Part shown: piece after piece, positions 15,411 through 24,497 of the stretch | Numbering within the stretch: position 1 is the first letter of the stretch | How the letters are laid out: every line of letters begins with the position of its first letter | Source of the DNA: an uncultured Flavobacteriales bacterium | GTDB lineage: Bacteria > Bacteroidota > Bacteroidia > Flavobacteriales > UBA1820 | Direction of reading: 5' to 3' | Length of the DNA: 64,000 bases | Assembly (NCBI GenBank): GCA_938023515.1 | Contig: CALJDR010000052.1 | Coordinates: forward strand, 29,713-93,712 | The notes under the pieces: generated by a model | Told to the model about the DNA's origin: nothing | What the model saw: the letters and a program-made list of their open reading frames with translations, nothing else | Database searches by the model: none | Made by a program: the position numbers and the translations under genes

Positions 15411-16493
15411 ATGGAACAAAATATATACAACACAGTTTATAAAGTCAACCATGCCGGGGGTTCCGGCACTTGTTTTTACCTGAAACCCCTCGGGCTTTTC
15501 GTAACCAACTACCATGTGGTGGAAGGCTTCCGGAAGGTCGCCCTGCAGGACAACGACCGCAATGCCTTCCTGGCGGACGTCGTGCTGGCCAACCCGGAAC
15601 TTGACATTGCCCTGTTAAAAGGCCACGGCGATTTTTCCGCCCTGCCGGAGATCGCCCTGCCCGAGCGCGGCGAAGTATCGATCGGACAGCGGGTCAACGT
15701 GGGCGGCTATCCGTTCGGGATGCCCTTTACCGTGACCGAAGGAACGGTTTCCTCTCCGAAACAGCTGATGGAGAACCACTATTACATCCAGACCGACGCA
15801 GCCGTCAACCCAGGCAACAGCGGCGGCCCGATGTTCAACGACAAAGGCGAACTGGTAGCCATTACCGTCAGCAAATTCAACGATGCAGACAACATGGGCT
15901 TCGGTATCCCGGTGGATACCCTGCGGACGCTTCTGGACACCCTGGAAGGATTGGATACCGACGCTTTCCACGTACAGTGCGGCAGCTGCGACGAACTGAT
16001 CGACCACGCGGAAGAATACTGCCCTTCGTGCGGGGACAAACTGCCGGAAAACGTATTCAAGGAGTATTCCCTGACCGACCTGGCCGTATTCTGCGAAGAG
16101 GCTATCCGCGGTATGGGCATCGACCCGGTGCTGGCCCGCGTAGGCTACGAATCGTGGAAATTCCACAAAGGCAGCTCCGAAATACGGATGTTCGTCTACC
16201 AGCGTTCGTACCTCTTCTGCACTTCGCCCATCAACGTGCTGCCTAAAAAGAACCTCGAACCGGTGCTTACCTACCTGCTGGGCGCCGACCACGGGCCGTA
16301 CAAAATGGGGATCGAGGGCAACCAAATCTACATCGCCTACCGCGTTCACATATCGGATGTTTTTTCCGAGCACGGCGCAGAGGTGAAAAAGAATCTGACC
16401 GACTTAGCTTTCAAGGCCGACGAACTGGACAACTACCTGGCAGACACCTTCGGCTGCGAGCTTTCGGAATACGCAAAAAAAGACGCCGTCTGA
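15411..16493 (+). CDS. Cytosolic trypsin-like (S1C) protease with zinc ribbon and YbjN-like C-terminal domain
   Basis: 360 residues. The protease domain (about 10-180) has the triad His35 (TNYHVVEG), Asp65 (ELDIALLK) and Ser137 (NPGNSGGP), so it should be active. No signal peptide precedes it, unlike periplasmic HtrA/DegP. A zinc ribbon follows (Cys190-x2-Cys193, Cys204-x2-Cys207), then a YbjN/chaperone-like domain (about 216-345) instead of PDZ domains. It is co-transcribed with the upstream YbjN-like gene and ends at a terminator at 16517-16547. Substrate and trigger are unknown; intracellular quality control or a defence-type switch are both possible. Confidence 0.8.
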   Translation: MEQNIYNTVYKVNHAGGSGTCFYLKPLGLFVTNYHVVEGFRKVALQDNDRNAFLADVVLANPELDIALLKGHGDFSALPEIALPERGEVSIGQRVNVGGYPFGMPFTVTEGTVSSPKQLMENHYYIQTDAAVNPGNSGGPMFNDKGELVAITVSKFNDADNMGFGIPVDTLRTLLDTLEGLDTDAFHVQCGSCDELIDHAEEYCPSCGDKLPENVFKEYSLTDLAVFCEEAIRGMGIDPVLARVGYESWKFHKGSSEIRMFVYQRSYLFCTSPINVLPKKNLEPVLTYLLGADHGPYKMGIEGNQIYIAYRVHISDVFSEHGAEVKKNLTDLAFKADELDNYLADTFGCELSEYAKKDAV

Positions 16494-16516
16494 AACGACG
16501 GGGAATCTATACAACC

Positions 16517-16547
16517 AAAAAGGCCGGGCTTTTCAGCCCGGCCTTTT
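16517..16547. terminator. Bidirectional terminator
   Basis: AAAAGGCCGGGCT (16518-16530) pairs with AGCCCGGCCTTTTT (16535-16547); A and T runs flank both sides. It separates the convergent protease and VOC genes. Confidence 0.85.
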
Positions 16548-16565
16548 TGATATCATACATCCGGC

Positions 16566-17051
16566 TCATGCTTTCTTCCCACACCGGCGGACGAAAGCCA
16601 CCGGATGCTGGATAACTTCGGCGGTCTGTTCCACAGAGTACCCTTGCGCCAGGTAACGCCGGGCGATGACGGCCATCGATTCGCCGATCTCTATCATATG
16701 CCCGTCCGGGTCGTAAATGCGCACCACCCGCTGCTGCCAGTCGTGCTTCTTCGGCGGATGAACGTATTCCACACCGGGGTAATCGCGGAGCCGATCCAGA
16801 AAAGCGTCGAAATCGTCCGCTTCGAAATAGAGCTCCATATTCCGGGATTTCTCCACCGGAAAATCCTCGGGAATGCCCGTCAGCCACGCGAAATCCTCCT
16901 GCACGGCGAACCCTCCGCTGAACGTCACGTTCTTGCCCAGATCGAGTACCACCCGCTGCCCGAGCAGTTCCCCGTAGAACTTTTTGGATACCTCCACGTC
17001 CCGGACAGCTAACAAGGCCACCCGGTATTTCAAGTCTTTTGGTCGTTCCAC
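16566..17051 (-). CDS. VOC-superfamily (glyoxalase/bleomycin-resistance-like) protein
   Basis: 161 residues. One VOC domain of two beta-alpha-beta-beta-beta repeats spans about residues 5-125: YRVALLAVRDVEVSKKFYGELLGQRV, then MELYFEADDFDAFLDRL and VVRIYDPDGHMIEIGES, with candidate metal ligands Glu74 and Glu122. A helical tail (SMAVIARRYLAQGYSVEQTAEVIQHPVAFV) is an extra not found in minimal members. Substrate unknown. It follows the propeller lipoprotein by 32 bp on the same strand and may share its transcript. Confidence 0.8.
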   Translation of the reverse strand: MERPKDLKYRVALLAVRDVEVSKKFYGELLGQRVVLDLGKNVTFSGGFAVQEDFAWLTGIPEDFPVEKSRNMELYFEADDFDAFLDRLRDYPGVEYVHPPKKHDWQQRVVRIYDPDGHMIEIGESMAVIARRYLAQGYSVEQTAEVIQHPVAFVRRCGKKA

Positions 17052-17083
17052 TATTTTTGTTTCTATTTCAATGGATTTACCCT

Positions 17084-18115
17084 CTAAATATCCAAATCGT
17101 ATACATAGAGTTTTTCAAAATCCGCCTCCCAGTCGAACGCATACAATTTACCGCCGGCAGCCATCATCGAATTGACCGTTTTATCCAGACGGTATTTCTT
17201 CACCGGGTTGCCGTCCCAGTCGTATACCAGGACATTCGAAGCCTTCACCTGACGTTCCCCCTGCCCGTCCAGTTCATAATACGCCTCCATCACATAGAGA
17301 TACTTCCCGTCGGTACGCGATTCGTAGTATTCACACCCTTTTTTCCGCCCGTAAAAATCAGTGTCTTTCAATTCGGAAGCCGGTGTCCTGTCGCCCCACG
17401 TTTTCTTCAGGTCCAATTTCCCGGCCGAAATATCGTAAAACTCGATCCGACCGGTTTCAGGATATACGGCGGCATATTTTCCCCCGTTCTGCACCCCCCA
17501 TGATTCATTCTCATAATACCCCCCGTCACGCTCGGGGTAAAACACCGCCTGGCTGGCTGTAGAATCGAGCACCCGGCCGGTCGCCATATCCCGCAGGTAC
17601 AATAATACGGCATCCCATTTCGTATTGATACCGTCCTTTACCAACAGAGAATCGGCCGGCGGAACAGGGCTGTTATGGGTTCTACCCTGCCCGATCCGCT
17701 TCATTCCCCGGGCGACCAGCCTGGTATCGGAGGCTGTAAAGTCGAAGAGCATCCCGTTACAGGTGATCGAAAAAAGACCGTCCTGTTGGTAGCGGTTTAC
17801 CATTTCCGGGTAAGCGGATGGTATCTCATCCGGGCCGTTCCCTACGCGAAGTCCCTTATACAGGAACTCGACCGCCGGAAGGCGATATACGTGCATCAGA
17901 CTGTCGCCTTTATTGGAAAGCAGCAACATTTTATCCCCGGATACGGCATACCGGCGCGGCTGCACGATTTCCCCGATCGCCACACTGTCCGCCCGGAGTT
18001 CCACCGCTTGTCCGAAACCGTTCGCATCGGTTTTACTCTGGCTATCTCCGCCGCATGCGGCAGCAAAACAAACGGCAAGCACGGCAAAAGCCGGGATAAG
18101 CTTGTCTCTTTTCAT
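17084..18115 (-). CDS. 6-bladed beta-propeller lipoprotein (BF3164/TolB-like)
   Basis: 343 residues with a lipoprotein signal, MKRDKLIPAFAVLAVCFAAAC, lipid Cys at about residue 21. The body reads as a beta-propeller of BF3164 type: ISGDKMLLLSNKGDSLMHVYRLPAVEFLYK-like blade, GNGPDEIPSAYPE, and a last blade NVLVYDWDGNPVKKYRLD. It is a paralogue of the partial gene at 1-729. The family is frequent in Bacteroidales next to sensor or outer-membrane genes; its function is unknown. A -7 element lies at 18139-18146, 24 bp upstream. Confidence 0.82.
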   Translation of the reverse strand: MKRDKLIPAFAVLAVCFAAACGGDSQSKTDANGFGQAVELRADSVAIGEIVQPRRYAVSGDKMLLLSNKGDSLMHVYRLPAVEFLYKGLRVGNGPDEIPSAYPEMVNRYQQDGLFSITCNGMLFDFTASDTRLVARGMKRIGQGRTHNSPVPPADSLLVKDGINTKWDAVLLYLRDMATGRVLDSTASQAVFYPERDGGYYENESWGVQNGGKYAAVYPETGRIEFYDISAGKLDLKKTWGDRTPASELKDTDFYGRKKGCEYYESRTDGKYLYVMEAYYELDGQGERQVKASNVLVYDWDGNPVKKYRLDKTVNSMMAAGGKLYAFDWEADFEKLYVYDLDI

Positions 18116-18138
18116 AGTCAGTAAAATAGGTTTGTCAG

Positions 18139-18146
18139 CAAAAATA
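18139..18146 (-). promoter_or_regulatory. -7 promoter element for propeller lipoprotein
   Basis: TATTTTTG on the minus strand, 23 bp before the ATG at 18115. It overlaps the intergenic end of the upstream C45 gene. Confidence 0.55.
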
Positions 18147-18148
18147 CC

Positions 18149-19384
18149 TCAGAGCCCGAAAAGGGTGTAATACTGGCCGGTGACATAATCCTCCAGCCAG
18201 GTGTAGAGTTCGTTCATCTGCTTCACGTCCACCTTTCCGTCCTTGTGCCACTGTTCGAGTACCGGCTTCGACCGGGCGAACACGGCTTTTTCCACCGGTT
18301 CGAGCAGCTGCATATAGCCCGTACCAGCCGGGTTGAAGATAAGTTCCCAATTGAAATATTCGGAAGTACCCATTCCCTGCGTGTACGAGAATATGCGGTT
18401 GCGCAAGGTCATAGCCTTGTCGCACAAAGGTGCTACCCCGCTTTTTTCATCCCACAGCACCATCGGAGGGAGTTTTTCGGCATTCTTCACCCACAAGGGC
18501 ACCGCTACCCCTACCGGCGGGTAATTGAATAAAGTCCACATCGTGGTCAACTCGGGGGCCTCCCCTTTCTTCACGCCTTGTATCACGACGGAACTGCCCG
18601 TGCTTTTGCGCGGGATGAAATCCTTATCCAAAAACCAGCCGGTGGTCTTAGGCTTGTTGTAATTGCCGTCCCGCAGGTCTATCCCCAGCATCTGGTTCTT
18701 GAAGCAGCGCGCCAGATCGGAAAATATCCATTGGGGCGTAATAGTCCCCGTCGCACAGTTGCGCATCAGTTCCACATCCTCGTTCATAAAGCGGACATAG
18801 CCGGCCCCGGCATTCAGTTCCCCGGAAAACGAGAAATTGGTCCGGGCAATGTAGCCCAACGGAGCATCCTTGGGATCGTTGGCATCGAACATCACGTACT
18901 TATAATAGCCCACCTCAAACATAGCCGCCCCGCCTTGGGCATCAATCACGCCAAAATTGGCTTCGATCAGGCTCGGCTTGGAAAGCGTATCGAGAAAGAC
19001 GCGGAAATCCTCGATCGTGGCGCATACTTCCAGCGCCCGTGTCATCACACGGCCGTTGGCATCGCCGCGCTCTTCCCCGGATTTTACTTCCACCAGGTTG
19101 TATGATTGGGTGTTCATGATGGAAAATCCGGCGGAGTTCGTTCCGATCCAGATTTCGGTCGGGTCTTTCACACTGTTGACGATCGCGATAAAGGGGTATT
19201 TCCCCCCGGTGAAATACTTCACCGCATTCTGCACATTGCCTGTATCGCGGTTTTTCCACAGCAGAGGGCGTCCGTCAGGAGTTATTTTGCCGGATATCAC
19301 CGCCGAAGTACAGGCAGAAAGGGTTCCGGGAACAGTCGTTCCCGCCAGGAAAAAGGCGAAAACAAAGAGAGCATATTTTTTCAT
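18149..19384 (-). CDS. Secreted C45-type Ntn-hydrolase (acyltransferase/penicillin V acylase-like)
   Basis: 411 residues from the ATG at 19384. A signal peptide (MKKYALFVFAFFLAGTTVPGTLSA) is followed directly by CTSAVISGKITPDGRPLLWKNRDTG: the Cys after cleavage is the expected N-terminal nucleophile, and the Trp-Lys-Asn-Arg-Asp segment is typical of the C45/acyl-CoA:6-APA acyltransferase branch. Family members hydrolyse amide bonds; choloylglycine hydrolases are distant relatives. Here the exact substrate is unknown. A longer frame to 19426 adds 14 residues before the signal and is rejected. It lies between CstA and the propeller lipoprotein on the same strand. Confidence 0.85.
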   Translation of the reverse strand: MKKYALFVFAFFLAGTTVPGTLSACTSAVISGKITPDGRPLLWKNRDTGNVQNAVKYFTGGKYPFIAIVNSVKDPTEIWIGTNSAGFSIMNTQSYNLVEVKSGEERGDANGRVMTRALEVCATIEDFRVFLDTLSKPSLIEANFGVIDAQGGAAMFEVGYYKYVMFDANDPKDAPLGYIARTNFSFSGELNAGAGYVRFMNEDVELMRNCATGTITPQWIFSDLARCFKNQMLGIDLRDGNYNKPKTTGWFLDKDFIPRKSTGSSVVIQGVKKGEAPELTTMWTLFNYPPVGVAVPLWVKNAEKLPPMVLWDEKSGVAPLCDKAMTLRNRIFSYTQGMGTSEYFNWELIFNPAGTGYMQLLEPVEKAVFARSKPVLEQWHKDGKVDVKQMNELYTWLEDYVTGQYYTLFGL

Positions 19385-19450
19385 GGGTCGAGTGTTTTTA
19401 TTAAATAGGTCGATAAATATAACCATTTTTTACTACCCTTGGTAGTCTTT

Positions 19451-20872
19451 TTACAGTTTGCGTACCTTCCACCGGTACGCCCACAGGATAAACCATACCG
19501 CAGAAGCGGCCACACAGGTCATCCCCAGCGCATACGACATGCCGGACGGAAGGCCTAACCCTTCCGGAGCGATAAAAATATAAGTAGTACAAACGGCCGT
19601 CATGAACAGGGCCGGAACGAACGTGACCCAGTAGAATTTCCTCTCCCGGTACAGCCAAACCGTCACCGCCCAAAGGGTAAAAACAGCCAGTGTTTGGTTG
19701 CTCCAGGCGAAATACCGCCATATTTTGGCAAAACCGTTGGCATCGCTCATGCTGTAGAACAGGATACCCATTGCCCCCAGGAACATCGGCACGGAGATGT
19801 AAAGGCGCTTAGCCAGGCTTTTTTGTTCTATTTTCAAAAAATCCGCCACAATGAGCCGGGCCGAGCGGAACGCCGTATCGCCCGAAGTAATGGGCGCTGC
19901 GATCACACCGAGCATCGCCAGCACACTTCCCACTGTTCCCAGCCAACCGATCGTGATATCGTTCACCACTACCGCCGCATTCGATTCCCCAAAACCTTCG
20001 CGGTGAAAAAAATAAGTGGCTGCCGCAGCCCATATCAGGGCGACGATCCCTTCACAGACCATCGACCCGTAAAAAATAGGCCGCCCCTGCTTTTCATTGG
20101 TCATACAGCGTGCCATCATGGGCGATTGGGTGGCATGGAATCCGGATATAGCCCCGCATGCAATGGAAATAAACATGATGGGAAATATCGGAAGGCCTTC
20201 CGGCTGGGGATTGGGCATCCCGTCCCACAATTCCGGAAGCTGCGGATGGTGGACGAAGAGCATCACCAATATTCCCAGGGCCATGAAAAGCAGCGCAGCG
20301 CCGAAAAGCGGATATATTCGCCCGATGATCTTGTCTATCGGCAGCAGGGTTGCCAGGATATAATAGATGAAAACGACGACTATCCAGAATGTGGCGTTCA
20401 GGCGATCGGGGGTGAGCCGGGCCAAAAGTTGGGACGGTCCGTCCACAAATACGGCACCGACCAATATCATCAATAGTACGGTAAATACGCACATGATCTG
20501 CTTGGCATATTTACCCAGGCACATTCCGATGATCTCCGGCAGGCTTTTCCCCCCATAACGCAGGGACAGCATCCCGGCCATATAATCGTGTACGGCCCCG
20601 GCAAACAAGGTTCCCAGGACGATCCACAGGTAGGACGATATGCCGAATTTTGCACCCAGGATCGCCCCGAATATAGGACCTAAACCGGCTATATTGAGAA
20701 ATTGGATCATGAATATTTTCCAGCGGGGAAGCACGACAAAATCCACTCCGTCCGGATTGGCTACGGCCGGGGTTATCCGACCCGGGTCCGGCCCGAAAAT
20801 CCGTTCCACCACCCGTCCATACACGAAATACCCAGCGATGAGCACCGCCAGGCAAACCGAAAAACTTATCAT
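19451..20872 (-). CDS. cstA: CstA family peptide/pyruvate transporter
   Basis: 473 residues with about 13 hydrophobic helices. The CstA family core is evident: DGVDFVVLPRWKIFMIQFLNIAGLGPIFGAILGAKFG, GAVHDYMAGMLSLRYGGKSLPEI, and a conserved FHATQSPMMARCM loop. CstA proteins import peptides or pyruvate at carbon starvation. The protein is of the short type (E. coli CstA is about 700 residues), which is common in Bacteroidetes. A -7 element lies at 20900-20907. Nearest neighbours are dapD upstream and the C45 hydrolase downstream. Confidence 0.92.
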   Translation of the reverse strand: MISFSVCLAVLIAGYFVYGRVVERIFGPDPGRITPAVANPDGVDFVVLPRWKIFMIQFLNIAGLGPIFGAILGAKFGISSYLWIVLGTLFAGAVHDYMAGMLSLRYGGKSLPEIIGMCLGKYAKQIMCVFTVLLMILVGAVFVDGPSQLLARLTPDRLNATFWIVVVFIYYILATLLPIDKIIGRIYPLFGAALLFMALGILVMLFVHHPQLPELWDGMPNPQPEGLPIFPIMFISIACGAISGFHATQSPMMARCMTNEKQGRPIFYGSMVCEGIVALIWAAAATYFFHREGFGESNAAVVVNDITIGWLGTVGSVLAMLGVIAAPITSGDTAFRSARLIVADFLKIEQKSLAKRLYISVPMFLGAMGILFYSMSDANGFAKIWRYFAWSNQTLAVFTLWAVTVWLYRERKFYWVTFVPALFMTAVCTTYIFIAPEGLGLPSGMSYALGMTCVAASAVWFILWAYRWKVRKL

Positions 20873-20899
20873 CCTTTCATTGATTTGTCAATACAGACA

Positions 20900-20907
20900 C
20901 AAAAATA
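20900..20907 (-). promoter_or_regulatory. -7 promoter element for cstA
   Basis: TATTTTTG on the minus strand, 27 bp before the ATG at 20872. Confidence 0.6.
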
Positions 20908-20987
20908 CACAACGCAAAACACTTTTTACCATTATAAAAACGGTTTTTTCGTGTTTTTAACACAAATATCCTATTTTAAAATGCAAG

Positions 20988-21809
20988 TCAGCCTGCTACA
21001 TCGTATTCCCGCAGAGCATCATTGAGTGAAGTTTTCTTGTCCGTACTCTCCTTGCGTTTGCCGATGATCAAAGCGCAGGGTACGCTGAATTCCCCGGCCG
21101 GATATTGTTTTTTGAACGATCCGGGGATCACCACACTGCGGGGCGGCACATACCCCACATATTGTTTCCGTTCGGCTGTAGTGACGTCTATGATCTTCGT
21201 AGAGCCTGTCAGCACCACCCCGGCACCGAGCACGGCTTGGGAAGCCACATGGCAGCCTTCCACTACGATGCATCGCGAACCGACGAACACGTGGTCTTCG
21301 ATAATGACCGGCGCGGCCTGCAGGGGTTCCAATACTCCGCCTATCCCTACGCCGCCCGAAAGGTGTACGTGACGGCCTATTTGCGCGCAGGAACCTACCG
21401 TGGCCCAAGTATCGACCATCGTTCCCTCATCGACATAAGCCCCGATATTCACATAAGAAGGCATCAGGATCACACCCGGTGCGATATACGAGCCATAGCG
21501 CGCAATAGCTCCCGGTACGCTGCGCACCCCGCGGGGGGCGTATTCTATCTTCAGCGGTATTTTATCGTTCCATTCCAACGGTCCGGCGGTCAGCGTTCCC
21601 ATGGGCTGGATAGGGAAATACAGCACAACGGCTTTTTTCACCCATTCGTTCACCTGCCATATACCATCGGATGCAGGCTGCGCGACACGCAATTTTCCTC
21701 TGTCAAGCAGGTCTACCACCTGACGGATGGATGTCTGGATGTCCGCTTCTTTTAGTAATGAACGATCATCCCATGCACGTTCTATCGTGTTACGAAGTTC
21801 TTTTTCCAT
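20988..21809 (-). CDS. dapD: Tetrahydrodipicolinate N-succinyltransferase (DapD)
   Basis: 273 residues from the ATG at 21809. The enzyme succinylates tetrahydrodipicolinate in the lysine/diaminopimelate pathway. The N-terminal helical domain (MEKELRNTIERAWDDRSLL...) is followed by left-handed beta-helix hexapeptide repeats (about 110-240), with PGVILMPSYVNIGAYVDEGTMVDTWATVGSCAQIG. The start at 21809 is supported by a -7 element at 21831-21838; a longer frame to 21941 would overlap the OstA-like gene end. It is downstream of and on the same strand as the OstA-like gene. Confidence 0.95.
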   Translation of the reverse strand: MEKELRNTIERAWDDRSLLKEADIQTSIRQVVDLLDRGKLRVAQPASDGIWQVNEWVKKAVVLYFPIQPMGTLTAGPLEWNDKIPLKIEYAPRGVRSVPGAIARYGSYIAPGVILMPSYVNIGAYVDEGTMVDTWATVGSCAQIGRHVHLSGGVGIGGVLEPLQAAPVIIEDHVFVGSRCIVVEGCHVASQAVLGAGVVLTGSTKIIDVTTAERKQYVGYVPPRSVVIPGSFKKQYPAGEFSVPCALIIGKRKESTDKKTSLNDALREYDVAG

Positions 21810-21830
21810 ATCATGAATTTTAAACAGTGG

Positions 21831-21838
21831 CAAAAATA
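21831..21838 (-). promoter_or_regulatory. dapD: -7 promoter element for dapD
   Basis: TATTTTTG on the minus strand, 21 bp before the ATG at 21809. Confidence 0.6.
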
Positions 21839-21900
21839 CCGGTTGCCGGCGTGGTTTTTTTAAAGAATCGGGAGCTTTTTGTAAGAAAGTTTTGCGAGTA

Positions 21901-24390
21901 TCATCGAACCGGTGCCTTGGTATCCTTTTCCGGGGAATCAACTATGGTTTTGTCCTTTTCCTTTATATCGGGCTCATTTTCACCCTTAATATTTGGATCT
22001 GTTTCTTCTTCGGGCGCATTTCCGGCCACAGCAGGCTCATCTTCCGGTTTGAGAGCAGGATCTATCCCTCCTTCCAGGGATTTTCCGGCTACAGCCGGTT
22101 CTTCAGGCCGGGCCGCAAAACTAAGGTCTATATTCACGGGGCCTTCCCATATATCCTCCGGGTCCAGAGGCCGTTCGCTCTCCCTGATATTGAACCCTTT
22201 CAAACGCGTAGATTCTTCGGACAAACTGTCGGATGTCAGCATTTTTCCGTCGGGCAATTTATTGAACCGTATTACCAGCACTTTGGAATCTTTCATGAAC
22301 ACATCCATATAGGCTGCATTGCTTTTGTTGACCCCCAACCTGGAACCGTCGTCTTCATACGAATAATAAACAGTTTCCGCATTTCCCTTTACATGGACGA
22401 TACGCAGGTCGTTGTCGATGATCTTTCCTCGCATCGCATTCCCCTTCACCTGGTTATAAGCGTCTGTCTCGCGCGAATCCCTCGATAGGATAAAGGCATT
22501 CCTGACCAGGATCACTGAATCCATAACATCCTTTTCAAGATCGCGTTTTACATACATCGAATCGGCGGTGACCTGGTTGCCCCCGGAAAAAATGACAGGG
22601 TCCTTATACATGCTCATAATCCCTGTTTTCTGGTCGTAAAAGACTGAATCGGCCGCCCCGGCCATATCACTTTTGTAAAAACGGACATGGTGAAAAGCAC
22701 GCATCACCCGCAGACTGTCATCCGATTCTTTGCTCCAGGAGAGCGTATCCACTACCGCCGACAACGAATCCCCGGTCGGCCTTTCAGATAACTGATTCGC
22801 CCCGGGTTTCAACCCAGGAAGCACAGGACGTTCCGGACGCAGCAATTCCAAAGGCCAGACAAATGTCATACCTAATACTGTTCGCGGTCTCAGGCTGTCT
22901 CTTTTCGCTTTTTCCAGGGCATCGGATTTTAGTTTAGCATCGCGCATCCCCTCCCGTTCCTGCTTCTTTTCTTCCCGCTGTCGTTTCTTTTCGGCTTTTT
23001 CGCGTTGCTTCGGGGTCATTTTTGCGTACAGGGAATCCAGGGAAACTTCTCTGCGCAGCGTGTCGGGGTTTTCCGCTGCGGATACCAAAGAATCTGCCAC
23101 AGTCTTTTTCTCGGATGCCAAAGCTTCCGCTTCGGCCATTTTTTCCATCATGGACGACAGTCTTTTATCCACCCCTCCGTCACCTTCCTGCAGGCTATCG
23201 GCCGAAGCGGCCTTTGCCGCCAGATAGTTCATCAAAGTGCTGCGCCGGGTGACCATCAAAGTATCTCCCCGCGTATAAAGCGTGTCCTTGTCGAGTATCT
23301 GAACGACTTTGGGTTTGCGCGGGAATATAATCGAGTCCTGTTTTTCGAAATATTCGGCAAAATCTCCGTAAATGGCAGCCCTTTGGGCCGTATCCTGCAA
23401 TTCTACATTGGAAACAGCACGGGCATACCCTTCGTTGCGCTCATAATGCAGTGTATCGCTCCTGAGCATCCGGCGTCCGTAAGATACCCGGGTATTTTTA
23501 TAAAAATCGGAGATACCGCTCTCGGTGTTGTATTCGCCGCCTTCGGTATATATCTTGTTTTTTTCGCTGTAAATATTGGTGGGGCCCTCTGCCGTAATGA
23601 CCTTGGAGACCGTATGGTAATGAAGCGTATCGGAATACATCCGATAATCCGGGTCCCAGGCCTTTACATCGACATAAAAATCCACCATATCGTCGGGTAC
23701 CCGGTACACGCCTATCTGACTGTTGAGGGTATTCTTCTCGTCCGTGATAGTTCCCCCACAGAAATAGTAGGCCTGTTCGTTGATTCGGTCGTAATCGAGG
23801 GTATCGGTCCGCAATGTGGTGCTCTTGTGTACCAGTACCACATCCCCATAGGATTTTATCAGTTGATTGTCGCCCGTGTAAAGCATATAGTTGCTGTTCA
23901 GGGTAAGGGTATCCCCTTCGTTGACAAATACGTTCCCCCGGGCAAAAAAAGTGTTCATCGCCCGGTTGAATTCTGCTTCGTCGCAGGTCATCAAAGTATT
24001 GCCGTGGTAGAACCGCACATTGCCGGTAAGTTTTTGTACCCCGGGGGCGATATCCTCATTGTTGCTGATCAGGTCGGCATTGTCTATCCGTATCTTCGTC
24101 GGTTTTCCACCACCCGAAGATGTGCTTCTGGGGCGTGTACTGTCCCCGGATGCAGAAACCGGGCGCTGTCCCGTTGCAGGACGCGCAGGGGCCTGCTGTT
24201 TGGCCGCCGGGTTTCCGGCGCCCGGCATCACCCATCCGCTGCCCGAAAGGGAATCCTCCTCTTCCGTCTGCCCGGAGCCGGCTACCGAAGGCGCCCCCTG
24301 CGGGGGCTGCTGGGGCGCGCCGTACAGGGACAGGATAGCTGCCGAGAGTACAAGCAGGGTAAGTAAAGTATATTTTTGGACGTCCTTCAC
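21901..24390 (-). CDS. OstA/LptA-like LPS-transport related protein
   Basis: 829 residues from a GTG at 24390. After a hydrophobic signal (TLLTLLVLSAAILSLYG) and a Pro/Gln/Ser-rich linker, the OstA-like N-terminal domain begins near residue 95: NADLISNNEDIAPGVQKLTGNVRFYHGNTLMTCDEAEFN, continuing as beta-jelly-roll repeats (SDTLHY, RTDTLDYD). The middle (about 430-500) is a charged Lys/Arg/Glu coiled region, and the C-terminus is acidic and Pro-rich with two similar EEPAVAG segments. Such proteins are thought to bridge LPS to LptD in Bacteroidetes. The GTG is chosen because the promoter at 24415-24422 lies inside any longer frame. Confidence 0.85.
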   Translation of the reverse strand: MKDVQKYTLLTLLVLSAAILSLYGAPQQPPQGAPSVAGSGQTEEEDSLSGSGWVMPGAGNPAAKQQAPARPATGQRPVSASGDSTRPRSTSSGGGKPTKIRIDNADLISNNEDIAPGVQKLTGNVRFYHGNTLMTCDEAEFNRAMNTFFARGNVFVNEGDTLTLNSNYMLYTGDNQLIKSYGDVVLVHKSTTLRTDTLDYDRINEQAYYFCGGTITDEKNTLNSQIGVYRVPDDMVDFYVDVKAWDPDYRMYSDTLHYHTVSKVITAEGPTNIYSEKNKIYTEGGEYNTESGISDFYKNTRVSYGRRMLRSDTLHYERNEGYARAVSNVELQDTAQRAAIYGDFAEYFEKQDSIIFPRKPKVVQILDKDTLYTRGDTLMVTRRSTLMNYLAAKAASADSLQEGDGGVDKRLSSMMEKMAEAEALASEKKTVADSLVSAAENPDTLRREVSLDSLYAKMTPKQREKAEKKRQREEKKQEREGMRDAKLKSDALEKAKRDSLRPRTVLGMTFVWPLELLRPERPVLPGLKPGANQLSERPTGDSLSAVVDTLSWSKESDDSLRVMRAFHHVRFYKSDMAGAADSVFYDQKTGIMSMYKDPVIFSGGNQVTADSMYVKRDLEKDVMDSVILVRNAFILSRDSRETDAYNQVKGNAMRGKIIDNDLRIVHVKGNAETVYYSYEDDGSRLGVNKSNAAYMDVFMKDSKVLVIRFNKLPDGKMLTSDSLSEESTRLKGFNIRESERPLDPEDIWEGPVNIDLSFAARPEEPAVAGKSLEGGIDPALKPEDEPAVAGNAPEEETDPNIKGENEPDIKEKDKTIVDSPEKDTKAPVR

Positions 24391-24414
24391 GCGGTTTGCC
24401 GTATTTTCATTATG

Positions 24415-24422
24415 CAAAGATA
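24415..24422 (-). promoter_or_regulatory. -7 promoter element for OstA-like gene
   Basis: TATCTTTG on the minus strand. Transcription would begin near 24409, about 20 nt before the GTG at 24390. An out-of-frame 7-codon ORF (MKIRQTA, 24410-24387) overlaps the GTG as GTGA. Confidence 0.65.
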
Positions 24423-24445
24423 CTGAAAAAAAGCCCTCGGGACAT

Positions 24446-24465
24446 TCCCTGCCTATAGGCAGGGA
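24446..24465. promoter_or_regulatory. 20-bp perfect palindrome in divergent promoter (operator candidate)
   Basis: TCCCTGCCTATAGGCAGGGA is fully self-complementary. It sits midway between the -7 elements of the OstA-like gene (minus) and the thioesterase gene (plus) and overlaps the expected -33 region of both. Confidence 0.5.
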
Positions 24466-24478
24466 CAAAAAATATTCC

Positions 24479-24486
24479 TAAATTTG
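24479..24486 (+). promoter_or_regulatory. -7 promoter element for acyl-ACP thioesterase
   Basis: TAAATTTG, 11 bp before the GTG start at 24498. Confidence 0.6.
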
Positions 24487-24497
24487 ACGAAACAATT

